Shown: in pieces, positions 18,604 through 27,646 of the stretch
How the letters are laid out: every line of letters begins with the position of its first letter
How positions within the stretch are numbered: the first letter of the stretch is position 1
Source of the DNA: Acinetobacter sp. ANC 5054
Lineage (GTDB): Bacteria > Pseudomonadota > Gammaproteobacteria > Pseudomonadales > Moraxellaceae
NCBI RefSeq assembly: GCF_002135295.1
Contig: NZ_NEGG01000001.1
Span: 62,001 to 126,000 of the forward strand
Direction of reading: 5' to 3'
DNA: 64,000 nucleotides
Position numbers and translations under genes: made by a program
The notes under the pieces: generated by a model
Databases searched by the model: none
What the model was told of the DNA's origin: nothing
Seen by the model: the letters and a program-made list of their open reading frames with translations, nothing else

Positions 18604-19281
18604 ATGAATGTCCGTCCGCTTTTTCGCCTTAAAACTGGGCTGCAAACACGTCCGTATTTTTTTATCAGCTTTGTCGTCACCATATTGCTCTACTTATTAC
18701 TGCAAACATTGACCTCATGGAGTTGGTCAACCAACCTTTTGCTGAGCTGGAACATTGCCATTTCAGGCTATCTATTTAGCACTATGACGAAACTATGGCA
18801 GGCCGATCATCAGCATATTTTACAGCGTGCACAGCAACAAGATGCCAGTAAATGGCTCATTTTATTCTTGGTTTTAATGACCTTAGTCATGTGCTTTATT
18901 GCGATCGTCATTGAAGTGAATCACTTACCCAAAGACCCATTCATTCGCATTAGCCATTTAGCGCTTTCAATGCTCACCATCGTTTCGGCATGGTTTTTTA
19001 TGCATACCATTTTCGCGATACATTATGCGCATGACTTTTATTTGGCAATTGAACGCTCACTGGAAGGCGGTTTAGATTTTCCCAAAACCAAACACCCGAC
19101 CTACCCCGACTTTATTTATTTTAGTTATGTCATAGGCACCTCGGCACAAACAGCAGATGTTTCCATTACCACTCGCGCTATGCGTGAATTAAATACCCTT
19201 CACATTTTATTGGCTTATGGTTTTAACACCTCGATCTTGGCCATTATTATTAATGTGGTCGCAAGCTTTTTACAAAGTTAA
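18604..19281 (+). CDS. DUF1345 integral membrane protein
   Basis: The 225-residue protein has about five hydrophobic helices: PYFFISFVVTILLYLLLQTL, LLLSWNIAISGYLFSTM, WLILFLVLMTLVMCFIAIVI, ISHLALSMLTIVSAWFFMHTIF, and a C-terminal LNTLHILLAYGFNTSILAIIINVV. The loop YPDFIYFSYVIGTSAQTADVSITTRAMR is the DUF1345 signature. The function of the family is unknown. It lies inside the phenylpropionate island between hcaR and mhpC and converges on mhpC, so membership of the pathway is possible but unproven; a terminator separates it from its neighbour. Confidence 0.85.
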   Translation: MNVRPLFRLKTGLQTRPYFFISFVVTILLYLLLQTLTSWSWSTNLLLSWNIAISGYLFSTMTKLWQADHQHILQRAQQQDASKWLILFLVLMTLVMCFIAIVIEVNHLPKDPFIRISHLALSMLTIVSAWFFMHTIFAIHYAHDFYLAIERSLEGGLDFPKTKHPTYPDFIYFSYVIGTSAQTADVSITTRAMRELNTLHILLAYGFNTSILAIIINVVASFLQS

Positions 19282-19311
19282 AAAAAGGATGACCGTAGTC
19301 ATCCTTTTTAT
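19281..19311. terminator. Bidirectional terminator between DUF1345 gene and mhpC
   Basis: AAAAAGGATGAC, a 4-base loop, GTCATCCTTTTT: a symmetric 9-bp stem with A and T runs, at the convergent junction. Confidence 0.88.
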
Positions 19312-19324
19312 TCAACCTTATGGT

Positions 19325-20182
19325 TTAAACACCACGTGCTGTTAAATAGTCTTTAATCACGGTGTTGAATTCTTCAGCTTTTTCAACTTGTGACCAGTGG
19401 CCGCACTGGCTGAAAATGTGCGCATCTGAATTTGGTACAGTATTTAAAATATCCCATGTACGTGAAACTGGAATCACTACGTCTTGTACGCCATGAATCA
19501 ACAGTACTGGCACAGTAATGTCTTTCATTTTTTCAAAATCAAGTGGGAATTCAAAACGGTCACGATCACGTGCACCAACAACATCCATCAAACGATTTGA
19601 TGCATAGTCATTTGCTGCCGAAGCAAAACGTACTTTAACCAATTCATCTGTGATCAAGTCTTTATTGACGACAAACATAGACAAGGTTTTCTTGATGCCT
19701 TCTTCAGTCAATACTGGGTTTGCATGTGCTTTCAGTGCTGCAGTTTGTTTCGCACCGCCTGTACCCATAGAGACAATACCAAGAACACGTTCAGGGTAAT
19801 CAAGCGCCATTTGGAATGCCAACCAACCGCCTAAAGAGTTACCCACTAACCATGTTTTTTCAATGCCAAGCGCATCTAAAGTACGCACAGCATGATCAAC
19901 CCAAGCACGAATACCATATGCAGTATTTGGTGCAACAACTGTTTGACCATAACCAATCGTATCGATGGCGATACAACGTGCTTGCTCACCAATTTGAGGA
20001 AGGTTCAACCACCAGTTCGCAGCAGCAGATACACCAGTACCTGAACCATGTAAAAATAGAATTGGTGTACCCTCACCCACTTCGTGGTAATGAGTCAATT
20101 CGCTTTCAGCAGTTTCAATCCATTTATCTTCTAAACCAAAGAATGAATCAGTTTTATAGTCAGGAATCTGAACAGTGCTCAT
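19325..20182 (-). CDS. mhpC: 2-hydroxy-6-oxonona-2,4-dienedioate hydrolase
   Basis: The protein has about 285 residues from ATG 20182 (GAGGAG five bases upstream); the upstream in-frame start is rejected for lack of a ribosome site. It is an alpha/beta hydrolase of the meta-cleavage-product hydrolase group. LHGSGTGVSAAANW is the oxyanion region, VGNSLGGW holds the nucleophile serine, HGVQDVVIP holds the aspartate, and CGHWSQVEKAEEF holds the histidine. It splits the ring-fission product into 2-hydroxypenta-2,4-dienoate and succinate (or fumarate from the cinnamate branch). It is a single-gene unit between two terminators. Confidence 0.9.
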   Translation of the reverse strand: MSTVQIPDYKTDSFFGLEDKWIETAESELTHYHEVGEGTPILFLHGSGTGVSAAANWWLNLPQIGEQARCIAIDTIGYGQTVVAPNTAYGIRAWVDHAVRTLDALGIEKTWLVGNSLGGWLAFQMALDYPERVLGIVSMGTGGAKQTAALKAHANPVLTEEGIKKTLSMFVVNKDLITDELVKVRFASAANDYASNRLMDVVGARDRDRFEFPLDFEKMKDITVPVLLIHGVQDVVIPVSRTWDILNTVPNSDAHIFSQCGHWSQVEKAEEFNTVIKDYLTARGV

Positions 20183-20427
20183 ACATGCTCCTCGTATTGC
20201 ATTGAGCTTGAATTTCAATCCATAGCAGATCTAAACTCAAGGGGGAACTCTTTCGAATTTTATGGTTTTACCATCTCATATTACCTGTTCAACAGGCATA
20301 AACTGATACAAATTTACGATCATATACAACAAAATGGCTATAAATTAAGTAATTGTTTTTATTATATTTTATTTAATCTATTCCCCTATTATTATTGGGG
20401 TATTTCATTTTTGAATAATCGGAAATA

Positions 20428-20463
20428 AAAAAAGGGAAATCGCAACACAACTCCCCTTTCTTT
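20428..20463 (-). terminator. Likely terminator downstream of oprD-type porin gene
   Basis: The minus strand shows AAAGGGG, a loop, and CCCTTTTTTT, directly after the porin stop. The stem is short, so confidence is moderate. Confidence 0.55.
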
Positions 20464-20475
20464 AGCACGCTAAGT

Positions 20476-21717
20476 TTAGAACTTATATGTATAAGTTGTC
20501 GCTACGCGGTATTCCTGCAAGTCAGACTTGTAGTCGAAGTTGGCATCAATATACATTGCTTGGAAACCTAGACCTTTCAATTTACCTTCTGGCAGCGTGT
20601 AGTTCACAATCAAATTCAACTCGTTTGAATCCTGATTAGTTTTGCCATTAGTATCGGCATCATAACCTGTGAAATAAACCGCAGTTGCATTTAAGCCTTT
20701 TGCGCCTAATTCAGAGAAATCATAGCCATAAGTAAAGCCCCATGATTTTTCGTTCTTAGCGGTAAAGGTTGCTACACCCCAGTTCACAAGGTAAGGCTGT
20801 GGAACCCAGCCACCCAATGTAGGGAACGCATTGTCACCAAACATTTGTTGGTAACCCAAGCCTACTGTATGTGCGCCGTAGTTAACTTTTGCACCGACAG
20901 ATAATGCTTGGTTGTCAATTTTGCCATACAGTTTGTCACCCGAATCTGAATTATCGAAGTAACGAACATGGCTATCGAGTTTGGCTTTTTCACCTAACTT
21001 GGTTTTGTAGTTTGCACCTACATAATGTTGGCGATAAATATCTTGAACATCGGCATACCAGTAGCTAGCGCCAATTTCAGGGGTAAATTGGTGGTCAACA
21101 CCCGCGATATACATACCATCGGCTGCTGCACCATTGTCGTATGCAGGCGGTGCAAACTTGGTTAAATCACGAAACTGATTGTCATAACGGTTGTTAATGC
21201 CGTCAATATACGCCAAGGTCAGTTTGGTGTCTTTTACATCTTTCGATTCCAACCATGCACCACTATAAGTCGTCATCAACTGACGCGATGGATCAAATAC
21301 CAATACTGGAGAAACAGGAAGTAATTCACCCACTTTCAATTCAGTTTGTGACACTTTAGCTTTCAACGTCGCACCGACTTTACCGAAGTTGTCTTTCGAC
21401 TTGTTGCCATCATGAGGTAAGATAAAATCTGGATTTTTATCACGACCATTCAATTTAAATGCATGTTGTACCAAAAGGTCTGCACCCACTTGAATGCCAG
21501 CACCAATATCTTGATAACCTGATTTTGCATCTAGAGTCACACCTTGTGACCATGAACCCCAGTTATTTTGAGGCGCATCTGCAATTTGGCGATCCAAATA
21601 GAAATTTCTAAGTTTTAACTGAACTTGGCTGTCGTCAACAAAGTCTGCATAAGATGCAGTTGTCCCTAAAGTTGCTGTCGCAGCAAGTATTGCTATCCAT
21701 AAATTTTGACGACGCAT
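20476..21717 (-). CDS. OprD-family outer-membrane porin
   Basis: The 413-residue protein has a signal peptide (MRRQNLWIAILAATATLGTT, cleavage near SYA-D) and alternating amphipathic beta strands. The family start is DDSQVQLKLRNFYLDRQ, followed by WSQGVTLDAKSGY and LKVGELLPVSPVLVFDPSRQLM. It ends in aromatic -YTYKF, the usual C-terminal beta signal. OprD channels admit small carboxylates and aromatic acids. Its location between mhpC and mhpEFD points to phenylpropionate or cinnamate uptake across the outer membrane (inference). A 627-base AT-rich region lies upstream, enough for separate regulation. Confidence 0.9.
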   Translation of the reverse strand: MRRQNLWIAILAATATLGTTASYADFVDDSQVQLKLRNFYLDRQIADAPQNNWGSWSQGVTLDAKSGYQDIGAGIQVGADLLVQHAFKLNGRDKNPDFILPHDGNKSKDNFGKVGATLKAKVSQTELKVGELLPVSPVLVFDPSRQLMTTYSGAWLESKDVKDTKLTLAYIDGINNRYDNQFRDLTKFAPPAYDNGAAADGMYIAGVDHQFTPEIGASYWYADVQDIYRQHYVGANYKTKLGEKAKLDSHVRYFDNSDSGDKLYGKIDNQALSVGAKVNYGAHTVGLGYQQMFGDNAFPTLGGWVPQPYLVNWGVATFTAKNEKSWGFTYGYDFSELGAKGLNATAVYFTGYDADTNGKTNQDSNELNLIVNYTLPEGKLKGLGFQAMYIDANFDYKSDLQEYRVATTYTYKF

Positions 21718-22295
21718 GGCTTATTTCCTAGTAATCAAATTAAGCTATGACATCATCATGCTCAACAATACAGTGAAAAAAAATCCGACTACAGTATTAA
21801 GGATTCACTTAAATCCCAAATGAATTGAATTACTTGCGTACTATCACATTTTTTCTTTAGATATTAAAACAATAACTATTTTTAAAGCCTTTAACCAAGT
21901 GATTAAACTAAACCCATGTTTTAGCGGCTATAAATTAATATATTTTTATTTTCTAAAATTACATTTGCTGTATTAATTGGTTTTAAGTTTAATCAAAATT
22001 AAATATTAAGTTTCATTCTTACCTTAATAATAGAATAAACCTATTGTATTATATTTTTAATATATGATAGTCAATAGTTTAAATATCATATTCACTAACT
22101 TTACCCAAAACAGAACTTATAAAAAATAAAGAAAACTAATAAAAAACAAATTCAATATTAATATCAAGAATATAAAAGCTCGCATCCAAATTTATATTCA
22201 GCTAATTTAACCATTAATATTCGATAGCACCATGGTTCAAAATAAACCAATTCATTTTAATATCTCACTCATTATCTACCTCATTTGAGCACAAT
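21718..22295. other. AT-rich intergenic region upstream of the porin gene
   Basis: About 580 bases with no supportable gene on either strand. It presumably holds the porin promoter. Homopolymeric A and T tracts are abundant. No repeat or IS end recognised. Confidence 0.6.
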
Positions 22296-22325
22296 AAAAA
22301 AGCGCCCTTTCGGACGCTTTTTATC
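22296..22325 (-). terminator. Intrinsic terminator of mhpD-mhpF-mhpE
   Basis: The minus strand has AAAAGCGTCCG, AAAG, and GGCGCTTTTTT, following the mhpE stop by about 20 bases. Confidence 0.82.
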
Positions 22326-22344
22326 AGCAGATGCTTAAATCAAA

Positions 22345-23364
22345 TTAAGCAGTTGCTTCTTTGGCTTTAGACATGGTCAATGCCAAGTCTTCGATCATGT
22401 CTTCCTGACCGCCAACTGTGCCACGACGACCCAATTCCATCAGAATTTCACGAGCAGATACGCCATATTTCGCTTCAGCACGTTTAGCAAACAATAGGAA
22501 TGACGAGTAAACACCCGCATAACCTAAAGTTGCTGCATCACGGTCAGCACGGATTGGTTGATGCATCATTGGTACAACCAGTTCTTCTGCAACGTCTTGA
22601 ACTTTGAACAAATCCACGCCAGTGTCCATGCCCATACGGTTCGCCACAGCAACGAACAATTCAAGCGGTGTATTCCCCGCGCCTGCACCTAAACCTGCAG
22701 AAGCCAAGTCAACACGAATCGCACCCGCTTCAACAGCTGCAACCGAGTTCGCAACACCCATACCTAAGTTATGGTGACCATGGAAACCAAGCTCAATTTC
22801 TGAGCCCAAGTTTGCACGCAAGATGCCCACACGGTCAGTTACATCTTGAGGAAGCATGTAACCTGCTGAGTCTGTTACATAAATACAGTTTGCACCATAA
22901 GACACCATTTTTTGTGCTTCTTCGAGAAGTTTCTCTGGAGAAGCCATGTGCGCCATCATTAAGAAGCCCACAGTGTCCATGCCAAGTTTACGCGCAGCAG
23001 TAATATGCTGTTCAGAAACATCCGCTTCAGTTGAATGCGTAGCCACACGAATCGTTGATACACCCACATCATGTGCCATGTGCAAGTGATCAACCGTACC
23101 GATACCCGGAAGTAAAAGTGCAGACACTTTCGCTTGTTTTAGGTTCGGAATCACGGCTTTAAGATATTCTTCGTCAGTCGCTGCAGCAAAACCATAGTTT
23201 ACTGAGTTACCGCCAAGACCATCACCATGGGTAACTTCAATTAAAGGAACACCCGCATCATCAAGCGCAGTTGAAATCGCAATCATTTGCTCGATTGAAG
23301 TTTGATGGCGCATTGGATGCATACCATCACGTAAAGTCATATCGTGAATAATAACCTTAGACAT
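22345..23364 (-). CDS. mhpE: 4-hydroxy-2-oxovalerate aldolase
   Basis: The 339-residue DmpG/HOA-family aldolase has an N-terminal HMGL-like barrel with the metal and substrate site in [18 protein letters not shown] (R-D residues), [17 protein letters not shown] (metal-binding H-x-H), and the C-terminal communication domain. It cleaves 4-hydroxy-2-oxovalerate to pyruvate and acetaldehyde. It forms a channelled complex with the acetaldehyde dehydrogenase encoded 11 bases upstream (mhpF), which keeps toxic acetaldehyde enclosed. Last gene of mhpD-mhpF-mhpE on the minus strand. Confidence 0.93.
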   Translation of the reverse strand: MSKVIIHDMTLRDGMHPMRHQTSIEQMIAISTALDDAGVPLIEVTHGDGLGGNSVNYGFAAATDEEYLKAVIPNLKQAKVSALLLPGIGTVDHLHMAHDVGVSTIRVATHSTEADVSEQHITAARKLGMDTVGFLMMAHMASPEKLLEEAQKMVSYGANCIYVTDSAGYMLPQDVTDRVGILRANLGSEIELGFHGHHNLGMGVANSVAAVEAGAIRVDLASAGLGAGAGNTPLELFVAVANRMGMDTGVDLFKVQDVAEELVVPMMHQPIRADRDAATLGYAGVYSSFLLFAKRAEAKYGVSAREILMELGRRGTVGGQEDMIEDLALTMSKAKEATA

Positions 23365-23375
23365 GTGATTGCTCC

Positions 23376-24278
23376 TTATGCTTCAGCAGTAGATTTTGAA
23401 AGAACACGTTCTGCGAACATTTCTGCAGTACGTGCAGCAGCAGCAGTCATAATATCGAGGTTGCCTGCATATTTAGGCAAGAAGTCACCCAGACCTTCAA
23501 CTTCCAAGAAAATTGAAACGCGGTTGCCATCAAAAATTGGACCGTTAACCAACTTGTAGCCCGGTACGTATTTTTGAACTTCTTTAATCATGGCATGCAC
23601 AGATTCAGTGATTGCTGCTTGATCTGGCTCACCTTCAACCAAACAATGTACTGTGTCACGCATCATTAATGGTGGCTCAGCAGGGTTAATGATGATGATC
23701 GCTTTACCTGCTTTTGCACCACCAACTTGCTCAATTGCACCCGCAGTCGTACGAGTAAATTCATCAATATTTTTACGTGTACCTGGACCAACTGACTTGG
23801 TTGATACAGTGGCAATGATCTCACCATATTCAACAGGTTGAACGCGAGAAATCGCAGCAACCATCGGAATCGTTGCCTGACCACCACATGTCACCATGTT
23901 CACGTTTGGCACTTCACCTTGTTCAAGTAAAGCTTCAAGGTTTACAGGTGGTACGCAGAACGGACCGATTGCAGCAGGTGTTAAGTCAATCATGAGCACG
24001 CCAAGTTCATTTAACTTGCGGCTATTTTCAGCGTGTACATAAGCTGAAGTTGCATCAAATGCAATTTTGATGTCATCTGCAATCACGTGAGGAAGTAAAC
24101 CGTCAACACCTTCTGCAGTCGTTTTCAAACCCATTTTTGCAGCACGCGCCAGACCTTCAGAAGTTGGATCAATACCCACCATCCATACAGGTTCTAACCA
24201 TTCGCTACGTTGTAATTTATAAAGCAAGTCAGTACCAATGTTCCCTGGACCGATCATTGCACATTTAATCTTTTTCAT
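23376..24278 (-). CDS. mhpF: Acetaldehyde dehydrogenase (acylating)
   Basis: The 300-residue protein has the N-terminal NAD motif in [13 protein letters not shown] and the catalytic cysteine in [14 protein letters not shown]. The conserved [20 protein letters not shown] and [10 protein letters not shown] blocks identify it as the DmpF/MhpF type. It converts acetaldehyde plus CoA and NAD+ to acetyl-CoA and partners with MhpE. It starts 36 bases after mhpD. Confidence 0.93.
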   Translation of the reverse strand: MKKIKCAMIGPGNIGTDLLYKLQRSEWLEPVWMVGIDPTSEGLARAAKMGLKTTAEGVDGLLPHVIADDIKIAFDATSAYVHAENSRKLNELGVLMIDLTPAAIGPFCVPPVNLEALLEQGEVPNVNMVTCGGQATIPMVAAISRVQPVEYGEIIATVSTKSVGPGTRKNIDEFTRTTAGAIEQVGGAKAGKAIIIINPAEPPLMMRDTVHCLVEGEPDQAAITESVHAMIKEVQKYVPGYKLVNGPIFDGNRVSIFLEVEGLGDFLPKYAGNLDIMTAAAARTAEMFAERVLSKSTAEA

Positions 24279-24314
24279 GAATGTGTACTCTAAATAATTC
24301 CGTAAAACCCAAAC

Positions 24315-25112
24315 TTATTTCGCTGCAAATGCTGCCGTCACTGAACCAAAGCCTTCAATTTCAACTTTGAATTCATCACCTGGATTTGCAACAACCATAG
24401 GGCCTAAAGCGCCAGTCAATACAATGTCACCTGCAAGCAATGGACGACCGCGACGAACCATCTCGTCTGCCAACCAAACTGCTGCATTTAAAGGATTAGA
24501 AAGACATGCTTTACCCACACCTTGTGAAACCACTTCTTCACCACGTGTCATCACCATTTTGCAATTTACGAGGTCAAGATTTTCAAGTTTTACGGGTTGA
24601 GAACCCAATACGAAACCTGCTGAAGATGCATTATCAGCAACCGTATCGATTAGACTGATTTTCCAGTTTTCAATACGACTATCAACCACTTCAATTGCTG
24701 GCAGTGCATATTCAGTTGCACTAATAATGTCAGCATAAGTGTGTTTTTCTTTGGTTAAGTCTTGGTTAATCACCAATGCAATTTCAGCTTCAACTTTAGG
24801 TTGAATCAACAGACCCGCAGGGATTGCTTCGCCATCACCATACGCCATGTCGGCAAATAACATACCGAAGTCAGGTTGGTCCACACCGAGCTGGGCTTGT
24901 ACAACTTTTGACGTTAAACCAATTTTACGACCGACCAGTCGGCGACCTTCAGCCAACGCACGTTTGGTATTTACTTCTTGAACTGCATAAGCAATATCAA
25001 CATCTGCACTTTCGCCACCTAATTGTGGACGGATCGGTGCAATTGCGGCTTGATTAACTTCCGCATCGCGTAATGCTTGCGCAACTGATTCAACAACAGC
25101 AGAATTCGACAT
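24315..25112 (-). CDS. mhpD: 2-keto-4-pentenoate hydratase
   Basis: The protein has about 265 residues from ATG 25112 (AAGGA 8 bases upstream); an earlier in-frame start adds a non-conserved tail. It is a FAH-superfamily hydratase. GRRLVGRKIGLTSKVVQ, the DQPDFGMLFADMAY block, PKVEAEIALVINQDL (metal-binding E-x-E) and AVWLADEMVRRGRPLLAGDIVLTGALGP match MhpD. It hydrates 2-hydroxypenta-2,4-dienoate to 4-hydroxy-2-oxovalerate. First gene of the lower-pathway operon mhpDFE. Confidence 0.92.
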   Translation of the reverse strand: MSNSAVVESVAQALRDAEVNQAAIAPIRPQLGGESADVDIAYAVQEVNTKRALAEGRRLVGRKIGLTSKVVQAQLGVDQPDFGMLFADMAYGDGEAIPAGLLIQPKVEAEIALVINQDLTKEKHTYADIISATEYALPAIEVVDSRIENWKISLIDTVADNASSAGFVLGSQPVKLENLDLVNCKMVMTRGEEVVSQGVGKACLSNPLNAAVWLADEMVRRGRPLLAGDIVLTGALGPMVVANPGDEFKVEIEGFGSVTAAFAAK

Positions 25113-25748
25113 CAATGTTTCCTTAAACTGCAAAAATTGGACACATAACGGATTCATTTCTCAAAATGAGCATGTCGGCCATGCAACCTGAAGCGCTAAT
25201 CACCAAAGTGACTCTCGAATCACTTCACACGTTATGTTTAGATGCATTTAGCATCTCGATTTTAGAAAATGAATACCAATACTTATTTTATTTATGACAA
25301 TAGCTATTAACTATAAATTACCATTAGTTTTTTATTAAATATCAATAATTTAATATGTATATTTTTACTCATTAATTGCATATATTTGATCTTGATTTGT
25401 GAATCTCGACTAAAAAACTTGGCTTATACGACTAAAAGATAAGATCGGTCGATAATTCTAATCACGATTTACAAATTAAACAACAGTGTTCAATTTTAAA
25501 CAATAATTAAAAGTGCTTATAATTTTAATTATTTATAATAAAAACAATGAAATAGAATAAAAACAATAGAGGAGAACAACATTGACTCATCAAAATTAAA
25601 TTTAAATCACCGTCTATTTTATAATTTGAATGTGATTACAACTCAGATTTATCATTAAAAATACTTCGATGATTGGTTTGAGCAAAAGACTCCTATTCAG
25701 ATCATTTTGATCTAAATAACACTACATGTTGATTAAAAGCACACAGAA
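25113..25748. other. Long AT-rich region upstream of mhpD with an orphan ribosome site
   Basis: About 640 bases with no convincing gene. It should hold the mhpD promoter (minus). A small hairpin GATGC/GCATC lies near 25240. On the plus strand, a strong GAGGAGA at 25569-25575 is followed by TTG and a stop after five codons, so it looks like a start region without its gene. Confidence 0.55.
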
Positions 25749-25777
25749 TAAAAAAGGTGAGCTTAGCTCACCTTTCA
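25749..25777. terminator. Terminator downstream of HAD phosphatase gene
   Basis: AAAAAGGTGAGC, TTA and GCTCACCTTTC: an 8-9 bp stem with A tract and T tract. It can serve the minus-strand gene. Confidence 0.8.
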
Positions 25778-25804
25778 TGTCATCAATGCTTGAACAAAAT
25801 CAGG

Positions 25805-26473
25805 TCATCCAGCTTCGCGTAGTGCTGCATGATTTAACAAAAAATCACTCAAATTTTTCACGCTTGGCGCTATGTGGAGCGGTTTATAATGGTTAAGGGT
25901 TTCAATACTATGAACACCGTAACTCACGCCAATACGTGGCATCGCAATATTTTGCGCCATTTCCAAATCGTATGAGGTATCACCCACCATGATTGCTTGT
26001 TCAGCAGTAACACCAGTTTCAAGCAAGATTTCCGACAACATCAATGGATCTGGTTTAGATTTAGTTTCACTGGCTGCACGGGTAGCGCTAAATAATTCAC
26101 GGCTTTGCGTTTGATTTAATACGCGGTCTAAACCTTTACGGCTTTTCCCCGTTGCCACTGCAAGCTGCAAACCCGCATCTTTGAGCTCTTGCAGCATTTC
26201 TGCCACACCTGCAAACCACATATCACCTTTAGAATTTGCAACATAATGATCGGCATAGCTCTTTAGAATCTCGGTGTGCAGCTCAGGTACGCTAGGGAAT
26301 AATCGCTGCGCCACTTCAGGTAAACCCAGTCCAATAATACTTTTTGCATCAGCATCTGTTAGAGGCTGAGCAAACTGCTGCGCGGCGAATTGCAGACTCG
26401 CTACAATTTGTCCTACCGAATCAAATAAGGTTCCATCCCAATCGAAAATGACCAGTTTTACAGGTGAGTTCAT
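25805..26473 (-). CDS. HAD-IA hydrolase (phosphoglycolate-phosphatase-like)
   Basis: The 222-residue protein has the HAD nucleophile motif DWDGTLFDS at the N-terminus (D10, D12). Motif II threonine lies in LAVATGKSRKGL, motif III lysine in SETKSKPDPLM, and motif IV in IMVGDTSYDLEMA. The cap domain lies between motifs I and II. It dephosphorylates a small phosphometabolite in the cytoplasm; Gph-type activity is likely but not proven. It lies next to rluC, a frequent arrangement in gammaproteobacteria. Confidence 0.88.
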   Translation of the reverse strand: MNSPVKLVIFDWDGTLFDSVGQIVASLQFAAQQFAQPLTDADAKSIIGLGLPEVAQRLFPSVPELHTEILKSYADHYVANSKGDMWFAGVAEMLQELKDAGLQLAVATGKSRKGLDRVLNQTQSRELFSATRAASETKSKPDPLMLSEILLETGVTAEQAIMVGDTSYDLEMAQNIAMPRIGVSYGVHSIETLNHYKPLHIAPSVKNLSDFLLNHAALREAG

Positions 26474-26534
26474 ACAGTTTCCTAGATTTGATTCAGTGTT
26501 TGGTGGTTAAGCTTATGGAGTAGATCTCATATTT

Positions 26535-26660
26535 ACCTCACCCCTTTGCGTAGCAGTGCTACTCATCTCCTTAAAGGAAAGGGAGAGCCAAGAATCAATA
26601 AATAATTTATTTAACTCAGAGGGTTTTCCCTCTCCTACTAGGAGAGGGTTAGGGAGAGGT
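26535..26660. repeat. REP-like composite palindromic repeat between rluC and the HAD gene
   Basis: The 126-base segment is bounded by inverted ends ACCTCACCC (26535) and GGGAGAGGT (26652). It contains GTAGCA-G-TGCTAC (26550-26562) and a perfect CCCTCTCCTA-C-TAGGAGAGGG palindrome (26628-26648). Pyrimidine/purine-rich CTCTCC/GGAGAG modules like these occur as dispersed intergenic repeats in Acinetobacter. Only this one copy is evident in the window. Confidence 0.6.
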
Positions 26661-26674
26661 CGAATATTTAAAAC

Positions 26675-27646
26675 TTACTCGTCATCTTCCACACGAGGGG
26701 CGACTTTATCCGCTTTTTGCGCACGAAGTTGAGCCACGATACTTTGCATATCTTCAGGCAATGGTGCTTCAATCGTCTGATAACCCGGAATGTCCAAACG
26801 CATTGCATGAAGGCACAAACGACGTGGCTTTGGTCCACGGTATTCAGTTTCATGACCATATTTTTCATCGCCAACCAATGGATGACCAATGCTTAAACCA
26901 TGCACACGAATCTGATGGGTCCGTCCTGAAAGTGGAGATGCGTATACCAATGTGGCATGCATAAAACGCTCTTGAACATTCCACTGCGTCTTCGACTCTT
27001 TACCTTCTTTAGGTGACACACGTACACGACGCTCACCGTTCGCTAGTTCGTAACGATGCAGAGGTTGATCAATCAGTTGCTTATCCAAACTCACCACACC
27101 TTTGACCACAGCCGCATAGGTTTTTTGGATTTTGTGTTCACGAAGCATGTCTTGTAAGCTTTTTAGCACACTGCGCTTTTTAGAAATCATCACCAAGCCC
27201 GAAGTGTCACGGTCAATACGATGAATCAATTCAAGGTATTTTTTACCTGTGGCAGCACGCAAACCTTCAATCAGACCATACGCCACGCCACTACCACCAT
27301 GTACAGCAATACCTGAAGGTTTATTCACCACCATTAAGCCTTCATCTTCATACACCACACGACTCAGTAGACTTTGTGCCACTTTGTCAGATACTGGCGC
27401 AGCAGTTTCATCTTTTTGTTCATAGCGAATAGGCGCAACACGCACTTGATCGCCAATATTCAATTTGGTTTCAGCTTTTACCCGTTTTTTATTTACACGG
27501 ACTTGGCTTTCACGAATCAGACGATAAATGCGACTTTTAGGCACACCTTTAAGACGACTAAACAGGAAATTATCAATACGTTGACCCGCCTGATGCTCGT
27601 CCACTTCAAACCAGGTGACGCTTTGCCATTCTTGCGTAGAATTCAT
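26675..27646 (-). CDS. rluC: 23S rRNA pseudouridine synthase C
   Basis: The 323-residue protein has an N-terminal S4 RNA-binding domain (GQRIDNFLFSRLKGVPKSRIYRLIRE, about residues 18-75), then the RluA-type catalytic domain with the aspartate in LIHRIDRDTSGLVMISK and a C-terminal GRTHQIRVH motif. It converts uridines of 23S rRNA (positions 955, 2504 and 2580 in E. coli) to pseudouridine. It is divergent from rne with a 755-base gap, the classic arrangement. Confidence 0.92.
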   Translation of the reverse strand: MNSTQEWQSVTWFEVDEHQAGQRIDNFLFSRLKGVPKSRIYRLIRESQVRVNKKRVKAETKLNIGDQVRVAPIRYEQKDETAAPVSDKVAQSLLSRVVYEDEGLMVVNKPSGIAVHGGSGVAYGLIEGLRAATGKKYLELIHRIDRDTSGLVMISKKRSVLKSLQDMLREHKIQKTYAAVVKGVVSLDKQLIDQPLHRYELANGERRVRVSPKEGKESKTQWNVQERFMHATLVYASPLSGRTHQIRVHGLSIGHPLVGDEKYGHETEYRGPKPRRLCLHAMRLDIPGYQTIEAPLPEDMQSIVAQLRAQKADKVAPRVEDDE

